Assembly: GCF_014873755.1 (NCBI RefSeq)
Contig: NZ_JADBEG010000001.1
Location: 3,846,501-3,910,500 of the forward strand
Length of the DNA: 64,000 nt
Reading direction: 5' to 3'
Origin: Amycolatopsis lexingtonensis
GTDB taxonomy: Bacteria; Actinomycetota; Actinomycetes; Mycobacteriales; Pseudonocardiaceae
Of the stretch, positions 7,270 to 16,475 are shown one piece after another. The notes beneath the pieces are model-generated. The model did no database searches and was not told the origin of the DNA. It saw only the letters and a list, made by a program, of their open reading frames with translations. The position numbers and the translations under genes are program-made. The number at the start of each line of letters is the position of its first letter. Position 1 is the first letter of the stretch.

Positions 7270-8218
7270 GCTGACCGCTCCCACCACCGTCGAAGCGGCG
7301 CTCGCGACCCCCGGCACCTTCCTCGCCGGCGGCACGACGCTCGTCGACCTCATGAAGCTCGACGTCCTCACGCCCGAGCACGTCCTCGACATCAACCAGG
7401 TCCCGCTGCGCGGCATCGACACGAGCGACGGCCTGCGCTTCGGCGCGCTGGAGCGGATGAGCGCCATCGCCGCGCACCCGCAGGTGTACCCGGCGATCTC
7501 GCGGGCCCTGCTGCTCAGCGCGTCCCAGCAGCTGCGGAACATGGCCAGCATCGGCGGGAACCTGTTGCAGCGCACGCGCTGCACGTACTTCCGCGACGTC
7601 GCCTCGCCGTGCAACAAGCGCGTGCCCGGCAGCGGCTGCCCCGCGCAAACGAGCGCGAACCGGATGCACGCGATCCTCGGCACCAGCGACTCGTGCGCCG
7701 CGACGCACGCCAGTGACGTCGCGGTCGCCCTGGTCGCGCTCGACGCCCGCGTGAAGCTGGCCGACGCCGAAGGCACGCGCGAGGTCGCCCTGCGCGACTT
7801 CTACCAGCTGCCCGGTGAGACCCCGGCGCTGGAGAACGACCTGCGCCCGGGCGAACTGATCACCGAGGTGATCGTGCCCCGGCTGGACTGGGCGGCGAAC
7901 TCCACCTACGTCAAGGTGCGCGACCGGCAGTCCTACGAGTTCGCGCTGTGCTCCGCCGCCGTCGCGCTGGACGTCCGGGACGGCGTCGTCGCCGACGCGC
8001 GCGTCGCGGCCGGGGGCGTGGGGACCGTGCCGTGGCGGCTGCCCGAGGTCGAGGCCGCCCTGCGGGGCCGCCCGGCGACCCAGGCCGCCTTCGAAGAAGC
8101 CGCCGCCGTGGCGGCCGACGGTGCCCGACCGTTGTCCGACAACGGGTACAAGGTGCCGCTGCTCAAGCGGACCATCGTCCGCGCGCTGCTCGAACTGACC
8201 GAGGAGGGCTCCCGATGA
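7256..8218 (+). CDS. Molybdenum hydroxylase FAD subunit with extra Fe-S cysteines (YagS/PaoB-like)
   Basis: The 320-aa medium subunit has the FAD-binding motif FLAGGTTLVDLMK near residue 25 and ASIGGNLLQRTRC near 105. The insert CNKRVPGSGCPA followed by NRMHAILG and DSCAATHASD is typical of the YagS/PaoB branch, where the extra cysteines bind a [4Fe-4S] cluster not found in xanthine dehydrogenase. It overlaps its neighbours by 14 nt upstream and 4 nt (ATGA) downstream, so the three subunits are translationally coupled. Confidence 0.92.
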   Translation: MRPFELTAPTTVEAALATPGTFLAGGTTLVDLMKLDVLTPEHVLDINQVPLRGIDTSDGLRFGALERMSAIAAHPQVYPAISRALLLSASQQLRNMASIGGNLLQRTRCTYFRDVASPCNKRVPGSGCPAQTSANRMHAILGTSDSCAATHASDVAVALVALDARVKLADAEGTREVALRDFYQLPGETPALENDLRPGELITEVIVPRLDWAANSTYVKVRDRQSYEFALCSAAVALDVRDGVVADARVAAGGVGTVPWRLPEVEAALRGRPATQAAFEEAAAVAADGARPLSDNGYKVPLLKRTIVRALLELTEEGSR

Positions 8219-10389
8219 TCACCCGGCTGGACGCGCCGCTGAAGGTCACCGGCCAGGCCAAGTACGGCGCCGACCACCACTTCCCCGGCATGGCCTACGG
8301 CTACGTCGTGCTCAGCACGATCGCCCACGGCGAGATCGAAGCCATGGACTTCTCCGCCGCGCGGGAGGCGCCCGGCGTGCTCGGCGTGTACTCGCCGTTC
8401 GACCCGCTGGAGATGCGCACGGCCACGTCGCCGCTGTTCGGCGAGACGTGGGTTCCGCTGCAGGACAAGGAAGTCACCTACTACGGCCAGCCGATCGGCT
8501 TCGTCGTCGCGGAGACGTTCGAGCAGGCCCGTGACGCGGCGTCGCTCGTGAACGTCGCCTACCGCGCGCTGCCGGCCAAGACGTCGCTGATGGACGGCCT
8601 CGCCACGGCCGAAGACGCGCCGCCGGCCCGGGACGGCGCGCCGCCGTCGCTGGAGGTCCTCGCCGACGGCGTCGAATCCATCGAAGACGCCTTCGCCGCG
8701 AGCCCGGTCGTCGTCGAGGCCACCTACGTCACCGCGACGCAGAACCACGCGGCGATGGAGCCGCACTCCGCGGTCGCGGTGTGGGACGACGGCGAACTGA
8801 CCGTCTACAGCGGAAACCAGGCGTCGGACCTGCAGGCGGTGGAACTGGCCAGCGCCCTGGGACTCGAGCTGACCGCCGTCCACTGCGTGAACCCCTTCGT
8901 CGGCGGCGCGTTCGGCGGCAAGGGCCGGACGTCCGCGCCGGCGTTCCTCGCCGCCGCGACGGCCCGGGCCCTCAACCGCCCGGTGAAGGCCGCACTCACC
9001 CGCGAGCAGGTGTTCACCGCGACCGCGGGCCGGGCCGCGACGGTCCAGACGATGAAGCTCGGCGCGGAACGGGACGGCACGCTCGTCGCGCTCAGCCACG
9101 ACTCGTGGTGCAGCACCGACACCGCCCGCTCGTTCGTCGAGCCGACGTCGCACGGCACCTCGCGCGAGTGGTACGCCACGCAGAACCTGGCCATCAGCCA
9201 GAAGATCGTGCCGCTGAACATCCCGCCGACGACGTTCATGCGCGCCCCCGGCGAGGCACCCGGCTCGTTCGCGCTGGAAAGCGCGATCGACGAACTCGCC
9301 GTCGCGCTGAACATGGATCCGATCGAGCTGCGCATCCGCAACAACTCGACCGCCCCGCCCGGCAAGGACCTGCAGTGGTCGAGCAAGCACCTCGACGAGT
9401 GCTTCCGCATCGGCGCGCAGCGCTTCGGCTGGGCGCACCGCCCGCCCGGCACGCGCACCGACGGCGACTGGCTCGTCGGCATGGGCGTGGCCACCGCGAT
9501 GTTCCCGGCACTGCGGTTCCCGGCCACGGCCGGGATCACGCTGCGGGCGGACGACACCGCCGACGTCGCCATGAGCGGCGCCGACCCCGGCACCGGCCTG
9601 CTCACCGTGCTCGCGCTGGTGGGCGCGGAATCGCTCGACATCCCGGCCGACCGGATCACGCCGCGGCTCGGCGACTCGGCGTTCCCGTCGGGCGGGCTGT
9701 CCGGTGGCTCGACGGCGACGGCGAGCGCGGGCACGGCGATCATGATCGCGGCGGTCAAGGCCATCGACGAGCTGGTGGCGCTCGCCGCCGACCCCGGTGC
9801 GCCGTTCGAAGGCCACGAGGTCACCTACGCCGACGGCAAGGTGTTCGCGGACGGCCGAAGCATGACCTTCGGCGAGCTGCTGCGCGCCGTGGGCCGCGAG
9901 ACGCTCGAAGTGACCGGCTCGTCGGCGCCGGGCGAGGAGCTCACGAAGCACTCGTTCAGCTCGTGGGGCGCCCAGTTCTGCGAGGTCCGGGTGCACAAGC
10001 TGACCCGCGAAGCCCGCGTCTCGCGGATGCTCGGCGTGTTCGACTCGGGCCGGATCATCAACGACAAGGCGGCTCGCAGCCAGATCATGGGCGGCATGAT
10101 CTGGGGCGTCTCCGCAGCGCTGCACGAGGGCCTGGAGATCGAGGCCAGCGGCCGGCTCGCCAACGGCGACTTCGCGAGCTACCTGCTCCCGGTGAACGCC
10201 GACATCCCGGAGGTCGACGTCCACTTCGTCGAGTACCCGGACACGCTGCACAACGCGGTCGGCGCGCGGGGCCTCGGCGAAATCGGCACGGTCGGCATGG
10301 CGGCGGCGGTCGCCAACGCCGTGTACAACGCGACCGGCACGCGGGTCCGGCACATCCCGATCACCATCGAGGACCTCCTCGAAGACTGA
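8215..10389 (+). CDS. Molybdenum hydroxylase large subunit, molybdopterin-binding (YagR/PaoC-like)
   Basis: The 724-aa subunit belongs to the xanthine dehydrogenase/aldehyde oxidase family. Visible are TGQAKYGADHHFPGMAYG near the N terminus, GGAFGGKGRTSAPAF (first Mo-loop), MRAPGEAPGSFALESAIDELA and the C-terminal GARGLGEIGTVG with the conserved catalytic glutamate. It hydroxylates aldehydes or N-heterocycles using water. ATG 8215 overlaps the previous stop. PaoD/XdhC, the usual cofactor-insertion protein, is not adjacent. Substrate unknown; aromatic aldehydes are the best guess from the PaoABC family. Confidence 0.92.
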   Translation: MITRLDAPLKVTGQAKYGADHHFPGMAYGYVVLSTIAHGEIEAMDFSAAREAPGVLGVYSPFDPLEMRTATSPLFGETWVPLQDKEVTYYGQPIGFVVAETFEQARDAASLVNVAYRALPAKTSLMDGLATAEDAPPARDGAPPSLEVLADGVESIEDAFAASPVVVEATYVTATQNHAAMEPHSAVAVWDDGELTVYSGNQASDLQAVELASALGLELTAVHCVNPFVGGAFGGKGRTSAPAFLAAATARALNRPVKAALTREQVFTATAGRAATVQTMKLGAERDGTLVALSHDSWCSTDTARSFVEPTSHGTSREWYATQNLAISQKIVPLNIPPTTFMRAPGEAPGSFALESAIDELAVALNMDPIELRIRNNSTAPPGKDLQWSSKHLDECFRIGAQRFGWAHRPPGTRTDGDWLVGMGVATAMFPALRFPATAGITLRADDTADVAMSGADPGTGLLTVLALVGAESLDIPADRITPRLGDSAFPSGGLSGGSTATASAGTAIMIAAVKAIDELVALAADPGAPFEGHEVTYADGKVFADGRSMTFGELLRAVGRETLEVTGSSAPGEELTKHSFSSWGAQFCEVRVHKLTREARVSRMLGVFDSGRIINDKAARSQIMGGMIWGVSAALHEGLEIEASGRLANGDFASYLLPVNADIPEVDVHFVEYPDTLHNAVGARGLGEIGTVGMAAAVANAVYNATGTRVRHIPITIEDLLED

Positions 10390-10393
10390 CCGG

Positions 10394-10423
10394 GGAGCGG
10401 GGCGCCCGCGGGCGCCCCGCTCC
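10394..10423 (+). terminator. Perfect GC-rich hairpin after the molybdenum hydroxylase operon
   Basis: Two 15-base arms (10394-10408 and 10409-10423, starting GGAGCGGGG and ending CCCCGCTCC) are perfect reverse complements with no spacer, 4 nt after the large-subunit stop. There is no U-tract, as is usual in actinomycetes. Confidence 0.75.
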
Positions 10424-10463
10424 GCCGTTACCCATCCGCGACAACGGCGGGGACGATCGCCCA

Positions 10464-10492
10464 TGACGGCGACCGGTCCGCGGTCCTAGGCT
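10464..10492 (+). promoter_or_regulatory. Promoter of the carboxylesterase gene
   Basis: A -35-like TGACGG (10464-10469) and a -10 TAGGCT (10487-10492) are separated by 17 bp. Transcription would start near 10499, leaving a leader of about 36 nt that contains the AAGGGA ribosome site. Confidence 0.5.
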
Positions 10493-10534
10493 GTCGGCAC
10501 TCCTCCTCCGGTGTGCCACGAAGGGATCCCCCGC

Positions 10535-11965
10535 ATGACCGACCCGGTCGTCCCCACCACTTCCGGCGCGGTCCGCGGTCAGGTCACCGCCGACGGCGTC
10601 GCGCTCTTCCGCAGTGTCCCGTACGCCGCCGCGCCCGAAGGCGACCTGCGCTTCGCCGAGCCCGTCCCCGCGCCGCCGTGGGAAGACGTCCGTGACGCGA
10701 GAAGACCGGGGCCGACCGCGCCGCAGCGCCGCCACGACATCCCCGGCCTGGACCTGACCCCGCTCGCCGGCACCGGCTGGCGGCCGGGCCCGGAGTACCT
10801 GACGGTGGACGTGTGGACGCCGCAGCCGGGCGCCGCCGCGCTGCCGGTGCTGGTGTTCGTCCACGGCGGCTCGTTCCTCGGCGGCACCGGCTCGGCCGCG
10901 GCCTACGACGGCACGGCGTTCGCCCGCGCCGGCGCGGTGCTGGTGACCGTGCAGTACCGGCTCGGCATCGACGGCTTCCTGCCGCTGGAGGGCGGCAGCA
11001 CCAACCTCGGGTTGCGCGACCAGCTCGCCGCGCTGCGCTGGGTCCAGGAGAACATCGCCGGGTTCGGCGGCGACCCCGCCAACGTCACCCTCTTCGGCGC
11101 GGCCTCCGGCGCCGTCAGCGTCGCCTGCCTGCTCGGCTCGCCGCTCTCGCCGGGCCTGTTCCGGCGCGCGATCGTCCAAAGCGGACACCCGGACATGGTG
11201 CGCGACGGCGTCCAGGCCCGGCGGCTGGCCCGGGTGGTCGCCGACGAGCTGAAGGTCGAACCCTCCGCGGAGGCTTTCCGGAAGGTGTCGACCGAGCAGC
11301 TGCTCGACGCCCAGGACGCGGTCCTGCGCCCCGGCGGCGCACCCGACCTGCGCGACGCGCTGGGCTACGACCGCGGCTACGGCCTGAGCCCCTTCCTCCC
11401 GGTGATCGGCGACGACGTCCTCCCGCACCACCCGGCCAAGGCGATCCGCGCGGGCGCGGGCCGCGACGTCGACCTGATCGCCGGCAGCTGCAGCGAGGAG
11501 ATGCGCCTCTACCTGGTGCCCACCGGCGCGCTGGAAGCGGTCACCGACGACCAGGCGATCGCATCGCTGGCGGTGTCCCACCCGGACCCGGCCGGCATCC
11601 TGCACGCCTACGGCCTCGGCTCCGGCGCCGCGGCCGGCCAGGTCCTCGTCGACGCCCTCACCGACCTGGTCTTCCGCGACGGCGTCCGCGACCTGGCCGA
11701 CAACCACACCGGCCGCACGTTCCGCTACGAGTTCGAGTGGGGTTCCCCCCTGCTCGACGGCCGCCTGGGCGCGTGCCACGGCCTCGAGCTGCCGTTCGTG
11801 TTCGACGCGCTGGCCGCGGTGCCCGGCCCCCGCGGCCTGCTCGGCGAGAACCCGCCACAGGAACTGGCGACCGAGCTGAACGGCGCCTGGCACAGTTTCG
11901 CCACGACCGGCTCGCCGGGGTGGCCGGAGTACGCGGGCGAGGACACGGTGTTCCACGCGTACTGA
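10535..11965 (+). CDS. Type-B carboxylesterase-like protein with displaced nucleophile motif
   Basis: The 476-aa protein has the alpha/beta-hydrolase layout of para-nitrobenzyl esterases: YAAAPEGDLRF near residue 30, oxyanion segment VFVHGGSF near 110, SCSEEM in the acid region and GACHGLELPFVFD carrying the catalytic His. The nucleophile elbow, normally FGESAGA, reads FGAASGA. The Ser position holds Ala and the Ser lies one residue later. This could abolish or shift catalysis, so it may be a binding protein, a dead enzyme or an esterase with a rearranged elbow. ATG 10535 follows AAGGGA. It stands as its own transcription unit. Confidence 0.8.
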   Translation: MTDPVVPTTSGAVRGQVTADGVALFRSVPYAAAPEGDLRFAEPVPAPPWEDVRDARRPGPTAPQRRHDIPGLDLTPLAGTGWRPGPEYLTVDVWTPQPGAAALPVLVFVHGGSFLGGTGSAAAYDGTAFARAGAVLVTVQYRLGIDGFLPLEGGSTNLGLRDQLAALRWVQENIAGFGGDPANVTLFGAASGAVSVACLLGSPLSPGLFRRAIVQSGHPDMVRDGVQARRLARVVADELKVEPSAEAFRKVSTEQLLDAQDAVLRPGGAPDLRDALGYDRGYGLSPFLPVIGDDVLPHHPAKAIRAGAGRDVDLIAGSCSEEMRLYLVPTGALEAVTDDQAIASLAVSHPDPAGILHAYGLGSGAAAGQVLVDALTDLVFRDGVRDLADNHTGRTFRYEFEWGSPLLDGRLGACHGLELPFVFDALAAVPGPRGLLGENPPQELATELNGAWHSFATTGSPGWPEYAGEDTVFHAY

Positions 11966-12123
11966 GGCCCACCCGGCCGCCCGGTGATCCGCCGCCTCAA
12001 GGTCACGAACCCGTCGCGCACCTTGCTCCACCGGGCTGGACTCCGGGCCCGGACGGTTGACGGCTCCCCCGCCGCGCTGCCAGGCTCAGGCCGCCCGGAC
12101 GGCCGGATGAATGGGGACCACCG

Positions 12124-13401
12124 ATGCCCGAGGCGGGCTCTGCCGCACCGCCGCGCGCCTTCGTCCGCACGCTGGTGCGCAGCGGCACACCCGCGGAACC
12201 GGCCGGCCCCGTCGCCGACGACGGCGACCTCACCGCGGTCGGGGACGCGACGCTCGCGCGTGCCTCGCGCTACTGGGTCCTCGTGCCGCTGGCCTACCGG
12301 ATCGCGGCGTTCGTCAAGGTGTTCATCGGGTTCGCCGCCGCCAACGGCGGGCTCGGGCTCGGGCCGGTGCTGGGCGCGACCGTGTTCGCGGTGCTGGCCA
12401 ACACCGCCGCGGCGGTCTGGGTGCTGCGCTCCGGCGGGCTGCGGGCCCGCATCACCACCCGCGCCCTCGGCCTGGACCTGGCCGTCGGCGTCCTGCTGAA
12501 CTTCGTCGTGGCCATGACCGCGCCGGCCGCGGTGCAGCCGTTCGCGGTGGACGTGTCGTGGACCTGGCTGGTCAGCGCGGTCGCCATGTGGGCGGGCACG
12601 TCCGGGCTGCCGGCCGCGCTGTGGCTGTTCGCGGCGGCCGTGCCGCTCAGGGCGGCGCTGACCCTGGCCGGCGGCCTCCCGCTCGGTCACCAGCTGGCCA
12701 TGACGCGGTCGATCGGCTGCCTGGTCGCGCTGGCGGTCGCGATCGTGCTCGCCGTCACGATCCTCATCCTGCTCGGCGTCGGCACCCGGTTCGCGGTGGA
12801 CATCGGGCTGCGGCGCGGGCGCGAGGCCGAACGCCGCCGCACCCGGCGGATCATGCACGACAGCGTGCTGCAGACGCTCGAAGCGCTGGCCATTTCGGCA
12901 CCCGGCGACGAAGCGCAGGCCGTCAGCCGGCTGGCCGAACTCCGCTCGGTGGCCAAGGCGGAGGCGGCCGACCTGCGCCGCCGGATCACCGAGCCGGTGC
13001 CGACCGGCCCGACGCGCAGCTTCGCGGTCGAACTCGCCGACGTCGCCACCGAGCTGGCCCGCGACGGCCTGCGCACGCAGCTGGTCGCCGCGGACTTCGC
13101 CGACGACCACAAGGTTTCCTCCGACCGCCGCACCGCGCTGGTCGAAGCGGTCCGCGAAGCGTTGCGCAACACCGTGAAGCACTCCGGGACCAAGCAGGTC
13201 GTGCTCCGCGTGGAGGAACGCGACGGCGGGATCGCGGTGGTCGCCCGCGACCAAGGCCAGGGCTTCGACGTCCGAGACCGGCCGCCGGGCTTCGGCATCA
13301 GCCAGTCCATCGTGGCCCGGCTAGCCGAAGTCGGCGGCCACGGCACCGTGGACTCGCAGCCCGGCCGCGGCACCCGCGTGACGATGTGGGTGCCGGGCTA
13401 G
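12124..13401 (+). CDS. Orphan sensor histidine kinase, NarL-type (HisKA_3)
   Basis: The 425-aa membrane kinase has five or six hydrophobic segments between about residues 55 and 230. A dimerisation and phosphoacceptor motif follows (TRRIMHDSVLQTLEAL, His near 244), then a HATPase domain with NTVKHSG (N box), DQGQGF (G1) and FGISQSI. No sensory loop of any size is visible, so the signal may be sensed in the membrane. The usual LuxR-type response regulator is not adjacent; the next gene is an APC permease. ATG 12124 follows a GGGG-rich ribosome site. Confidence 0.88.
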   Translation: MPEAGSAAPPRAFVRTLVRSGTPAEPAGPVADDGDLTAVGDATLARASRYWVLVPLAYRIAAFVKVFIGFAAANGGLGLGPVLGATVFAVLANTAAAVWVLRSGGLRARITTRALGLDLAVGVLLNFVVAMTAPAAVQPFAVDVSWTWLVSAVAMWAGTSGLPAALWLFAAAVPLRAALTLAGGLPLGHQLAMTRSIGCLVALAVAIVLAVTILILLGVGTRFAVDIGLRRGREAERRRTRRIMHDSVLQTLEALAISAPGDEAQAVSRLAELRSVAKAEAADLRRRITEPVPTGPTRSFAVELADVATELARDGLRTQLVAADFADDHKVSSDRRTALVEAVREALRNTVKHSGTKQVVLRVEERDGGIAVVARDQGQGFDVRDRPPGFGISQSIVARLAEVGGHGTVDSQPGRGTRVTMWVPG

Positions 13402-13487
13402 GCAACGGTTCTGCGCTGCGGCACAAGACTCCCGCCACGACCGGGGCGCACCATGCCCGGACAAGTCCCCGCGGGAGGAGCAACCCC

Positions 13488-14924
13488 ATGGCCGGATCGG
13501 GCTCCCTGCGCCGCGACGCGCTGGGCACACCGGGCGTCGTCTTCCTCGTCCTCGCCGCCGTCGCGCCGCTCACCGGCATCGTCGTCATCGCCTCGCTGGG
13601 CATCGCGCTCGGCAACGGCGGTGGCATGCCCGGCGCGTTCCTGCTCGCCGCGCTGATCCTGGTGCTCTTCGGCGTCGGCTACGCGCAGATGAGCAAGGTG
13701 GTCACCGGCGCGGGCGGCTTCTACGTCTACGTCACGAAGGGCCTCGGGCGCCCGATGGGCCTGATCGCCGCGCTCATCGCCCTGCTGGGCTACAACTGCT
13801 TCGTCGCCGGCGCGGTCGGGACGAGCGGTTTCTTCACCGCGAACGTCGTCGAGCTGGTCTTCGGCCTCCACACACCGTGGCAGCTGTGGAGCCTCGCCTC
13901 CGCCGTCGCGGTGTTCGCGCTCGGCCGCCGCGGGGTCGACGTCAGCGCGAAGGTGCTCGGCGTTTCGCTCGTCCTCGAGGTGTCGATCCTGCTCGTCCTG
14001 GACGTCGCGGTGGCCGTCCGGTCCGGACTGGACGTCGACGCGTTCGCGCCCGGCGTGGTGTTCTCGGGCTCGGTCGGGATCGCGTTCTTGTTCGCCTTCA
14101 ACGCTTTCGTCGGCTTCGAGGCCACCGGGCTGTTCAGCGAAGAGGCGCGCGACCCGCACCGGACGATCTCCCGCGCGACCTACACCGCGATCGTCCTGAT
14201 CGGCGGGTTCGCCGCGGTCACGACGTGGGCGATCGTCAGCGCGACGAGCGTCGCGCAGGCCGGGCAAACCGCCCAGGACCACCTCGCGACCGGGGACCTC
14301 GTCTTCTCGATCAGCCGGACGTACCTGGGCTCGTTCCTCACCGACGTGATGATACTGCTGCTGGTCGTCAGCCTGTTCGCGGCGCTGCTCGCGCTGCACA
14401 ACTCCGCGACGCGGTACCTGTTCGCGCTCGGCCGGGCCCGCGTGCTGCCCGCCGTCCTCGGCCGGACGAACGCGGCGAACGGGGCGCCGTACGTCGCGAG
14501 CGGGACGCAGATCGGGCTGGCGACCCTGATCGCGGCGGGGTACGCGCTGGCCGGGCTGGACCCCCTCGCCGACCTGACCGCCAGCATGACCGGCATCGGC
14601 ACCCTCGGCGTGCTCGCGCTGCAGGCGCTGGCCGGGATCGCCGTCGTCGCGTTCTTCCGCAAGCGGCGCGACCCCCGGCTGTGGCGCACCGCGATCGCCC
14701 CCGGCCTCGGCGGGCTCGGCCTGCTCGCCGTGACGGCACTGGCGATCGTCAACTTCCCCACGCTCGCCGGCTCCGAAGCGCCCGCGATCGCGTTGCTGCC
14801 GTGGCTGCTCGCGGTGGCGGTGGCCGCCGGGCTCGGCCTCGCGGCCTGGCTGCGGCGGCGCCGGCCGGACGTCTACGCGGGCCTGGACGAGCTCGGTCTC
14901 GACGCCGAACCCGCCCTGCGCTGA
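13488..14924 (+). CDS. APC-superfamily amino acid/polyamine permease
   Basis: The 478-aa integral membrane protein has about 12 predicted helices. The first opens with GVVFLVLAAVAPLTGI, and the conserved APC segment is AFNAFVGFEATGLFSEEARDP, near residues 200-220. It probably imports an amino acid or amine by ion coupling. ATG 13488 is preceded by GGAGGAG. It lies 86 nt after the histidine kinase on the same strand, so the kinase might sense or control uptake of its substrate; that link is inference. A palindromic repeat follows 12 nt after its stop. Confidence 0.88.
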   Translation: MAGSGSLRRDALGTPGVVFLVLAAVAPLTGIVVIASLGIALGNGGGMPGAFLLAALILVLFGVGYAQMSKVVTGAGGFYVYVTKGLGRPMGLIAALIALLGYNCFVAGAVGTSGFFTANVVELVFGLHTPWQLWSLASAVAVFALGRRGVDVSAKVLGVSLVLEVSILLVLDVAVAVRSGLDVDAFAPGVVFSGSVGIAFLFAFNAFVGFEATGLFSEEARDPHRTISRATYTAIVLIGGFAAVTTWAIVSATSVAQAGQTAQDHLATGDLVFSISRTYLGSFLTDVMILLLVVSLFAALLALHNSATRYLFALGRARVLPAVLGRTNAANGAPYVASGTQIGLATLIAAGYALAGLDPLADLTASMTGIGTLGVLALQALAGIAVVAFFRKRRDPRLWRTAIAPGLGGLGLLAVTALAIVNFPTLAGSEAPAIALLPWLLAVAVAAGLGLAAWLRRRRPDVYAGLDELGLDAEPALR

Positions 14925-14946
14925 CCCGGACCCCGAGCGCCCCAAT

Positions 14947-16026
14947 GGGGTTGTTTCATCCTGGTTGTGGCTGGTCAGGGTGTCGGTTTTGTGGTGGTTT
15001 CCTGTCGTGACAGGAAGTGGTGCTGGGACCAGCGTGGCGAACCTGGAGATGGGTGAAGCCCTCGGCAGGATCGAGATGTGAGTCAACCATCCGCCGAGGG
15101 CTTCGGTCCTCTTTCCTACCAGGTCGCCCTTCCGCTGTCCCGGCAGACCCTGCAACTGGTCGCGGGGTTGATCTGTGCCCACCGACGGCGGTTGCGGTCG
15201 CGCTGGCGCAAAGCCGGCCCCGCCCAGCAGGCTCTGGTCGTACTCGCCGTGCTGCGCGACGACCCGCGTCTGGCCCACCTCGGAGCCGGCATGGGCGTCT
15301 CCGCGGCCACGGTCCGGCGGTGGGTGCTGGAAGTCATCACCCTGCTCGCCGCCCGCGCCACCCGCCTGAACCGGGTCCTGCGCCGCCAAGCAGCCCGGGG
15401 TGCGCAGGTGGTTCTGGTGGACGGCACCCTGATCCGGACCCGCCGCCGCACCGGAAAAGCCAACCGAGCCAATTACAGCGGCAAGCACAAACACCACGGC
15501 CTGGTCGTGCTCGCCCTGACCGACGAGACCGGCCGGCTGCTGTGGATCTCGGCGGCGCTGCCAGGCCGCACCGCCGACATCACCGCCGCCCGCCGGCTAC
15601 GCCTGCGGGAACGGCTGCACGCCCACGGCCTGACCCCGGCCGGAGACAAAGGCTTCCACGGCTGGCACAAAGACGTCCGCACCACCCGTGACTGCCCAGA
15701 CTGTGAGGGACCGTGTGAGCAGATCGTGCTCACCCCCTACAAAGCCGAAGCCCGCCGACCGCTGACCAAGGCACAGAAGCAGGCCAACGCCGCATTCGCG
15801 GCGATGCGATGCGCGGTAGAAGGCGGCTTCGCCGCCCTCAAACACTGGCACATCCTCGACAAACTCCGCCTCGACACCCGCCACGCCACCACCCTGCTGC
15901 GCGCTCTGCTCGTGCTCACCCAGCACGAGCAGAGCGTCCGCGACACCGCCCGGACAGCAGAAGCCTGAGCATTACCAGACCTGATCAGCCCATCCTGACC
16001 AGCGCAAATCACGATGAAACAACCCC
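14947..16026 (+). mobile_element. Complete insertion sequence, IS5-family-like, 1080 bp
   Basis: The terminal inverted repeats both begin GGGGTTGTTTCATC read inwards and stay similar over about 34 bp, with GCTGGTCAGG shared further in. The flanking trinucleotide AAT (14944-14946 and 16027-16029) is a direct target duplication and fits the ANT duplications of the ISL2 group of IS5. One transposase gene fills it. The element is intact at both ends and split a palindromic repeat, which confirms the borders independently. Confidence 0.9.
15078..15968 (+). CDS. IS transposase (DDE, HTH plus DDE_Tnp_4-type)
   Basis: The 296-aa protein has an N-terminal helix-turn-helix (about residues 45-90, GMGVSAATVRRWVLEVI). 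Its catalytic triad fits VDGTLIRT (D near 114), GDKGFHG (D near 193) and AVEGGFAALKHW (E near 253). It would cut and move the element around it. A lysine/histidine-rich stretch (ANYSGKHKHHG) follows the first D, as in this family. The GTG start follows AGGA; no frameshift is needed and no residue is missing, so it is likely to be active. Confidence 0.92.
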   Translation: MSQPSAEGFGPLSYQVALPLSRQTLQLVAGLICAHRRRLRSRWRKAGPAQQALVVLAVLRDDPRLAHLGAGMGVSAATVRRWVLEVITLLAARATRLNRVLRRQAARGAQVVLVDGTLIRTRRRTGKANRANYSGKHKHHGLVVLALTDETGRLLWISAALPGRTADITAARRLRLRERLHAHGLTPAGDKGFHGWHKDVRTTRDCPDCEGPCEQIVLTPYKAEARRPLTKAQKQANAAFAAMRCAVEGGFAALKHWHILDKLRLDTRHATTLLRALLVLTQHEQSVRDTARTAEA

Positions 16027-16118
16027 AATGTGGCCTTCGGTGCGTGAGACGCACCGAAGGCGGCCTTGGGTGCGTCTCACGCAACCAAGGCCGCCTTGGG
16101 GCGCTTCGAGCCGGCGCG

Positions 16119-16475
16119 TCAGGCCGCGCGGCAGATGTCGCGTTCGGCGGCCAAGCTCGCCCGGCAGGCGGCGGTCAGCCGGGTGGTGGCGGCGCTGACG
16201 CCGTCGCCGCAGCGCGGGCAGGACATCGCCACGGCCAGGGACAGCTCGTCCACCGCGACCGACAGCGCGGTCCGGCAGCCGCGGCACCAGCGGTGCCGGG
16301 TGACCGGGCTGACGTGCGCCGGCGAGGCGACGCACTGGTGGATCCACCGGCCGTGCACGTGGCAGGTCAGGCGGTCGTCGGGCGCCAGCAGGCCCATGTC
16401 CTCGGCGTCGTCTTCGGTGGCGAGCAGGACCGGCAGGCTGCGGACCCGGGTGGTGGGGCAGGTCGTGGTGGTCAT
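16119..16475 (-). CDS. Small cysteine-rich hypothetical protein, possible zinc ribbon
   Basis: The 118-aa protein is not recognised. It has CRGC near residue 65 and CPRC near 86, a possible zinc-ribbon pair, plus C and H residues in RLTCHVHGRWIHQC near 36-49 that could form another site. ATG 16475 follows AAAGGGG at good spacing on the minus strand, which supports a real gene. It is convergent with the IS and the split repeat. Confidence 0.6.
   Translation of the reverse strand: MTTTTCPTTRVRSLPVLLATEDDAEDMGLLAPDDRLTCHVHGRWIHQCVASPAHVSPVTRHRWCRGCRTALSVAVDELSLAVAMSCPRCGDGVSAATTRLTAACRASLAAERDICRAA

Larger units (their letters stand above)
14937..16104. repeat. Palindromic intergenic repeat, copy 1, interrupted by the IS
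   Basis: The left end GCGCCCCAAT (14937-14946) and the remainder at 16030-16104 join into an 85-bp element if the IS and one AAT are removed. Its termini GCGCCCCAA and TTGGGGCGC are inverted repeats. Inside are two hairpins: a perfect 12-bp stem (16034-16045 with 16049-16060, loop GAG) and a 15-bp stem with one mismatch (16061-16075 with 16079-16093, loop CTC). Before insertion it lay between convergent genes, like the copy at 61759-61809, so a two-way terminator is a sensible role. Confidence 0.8.

Noticed and set aside
16034..16104. A small CRISPR or tandem repeat
   Set aside because: The repeated units are inverted arms of two hairpins, not direct repeats with spacers.
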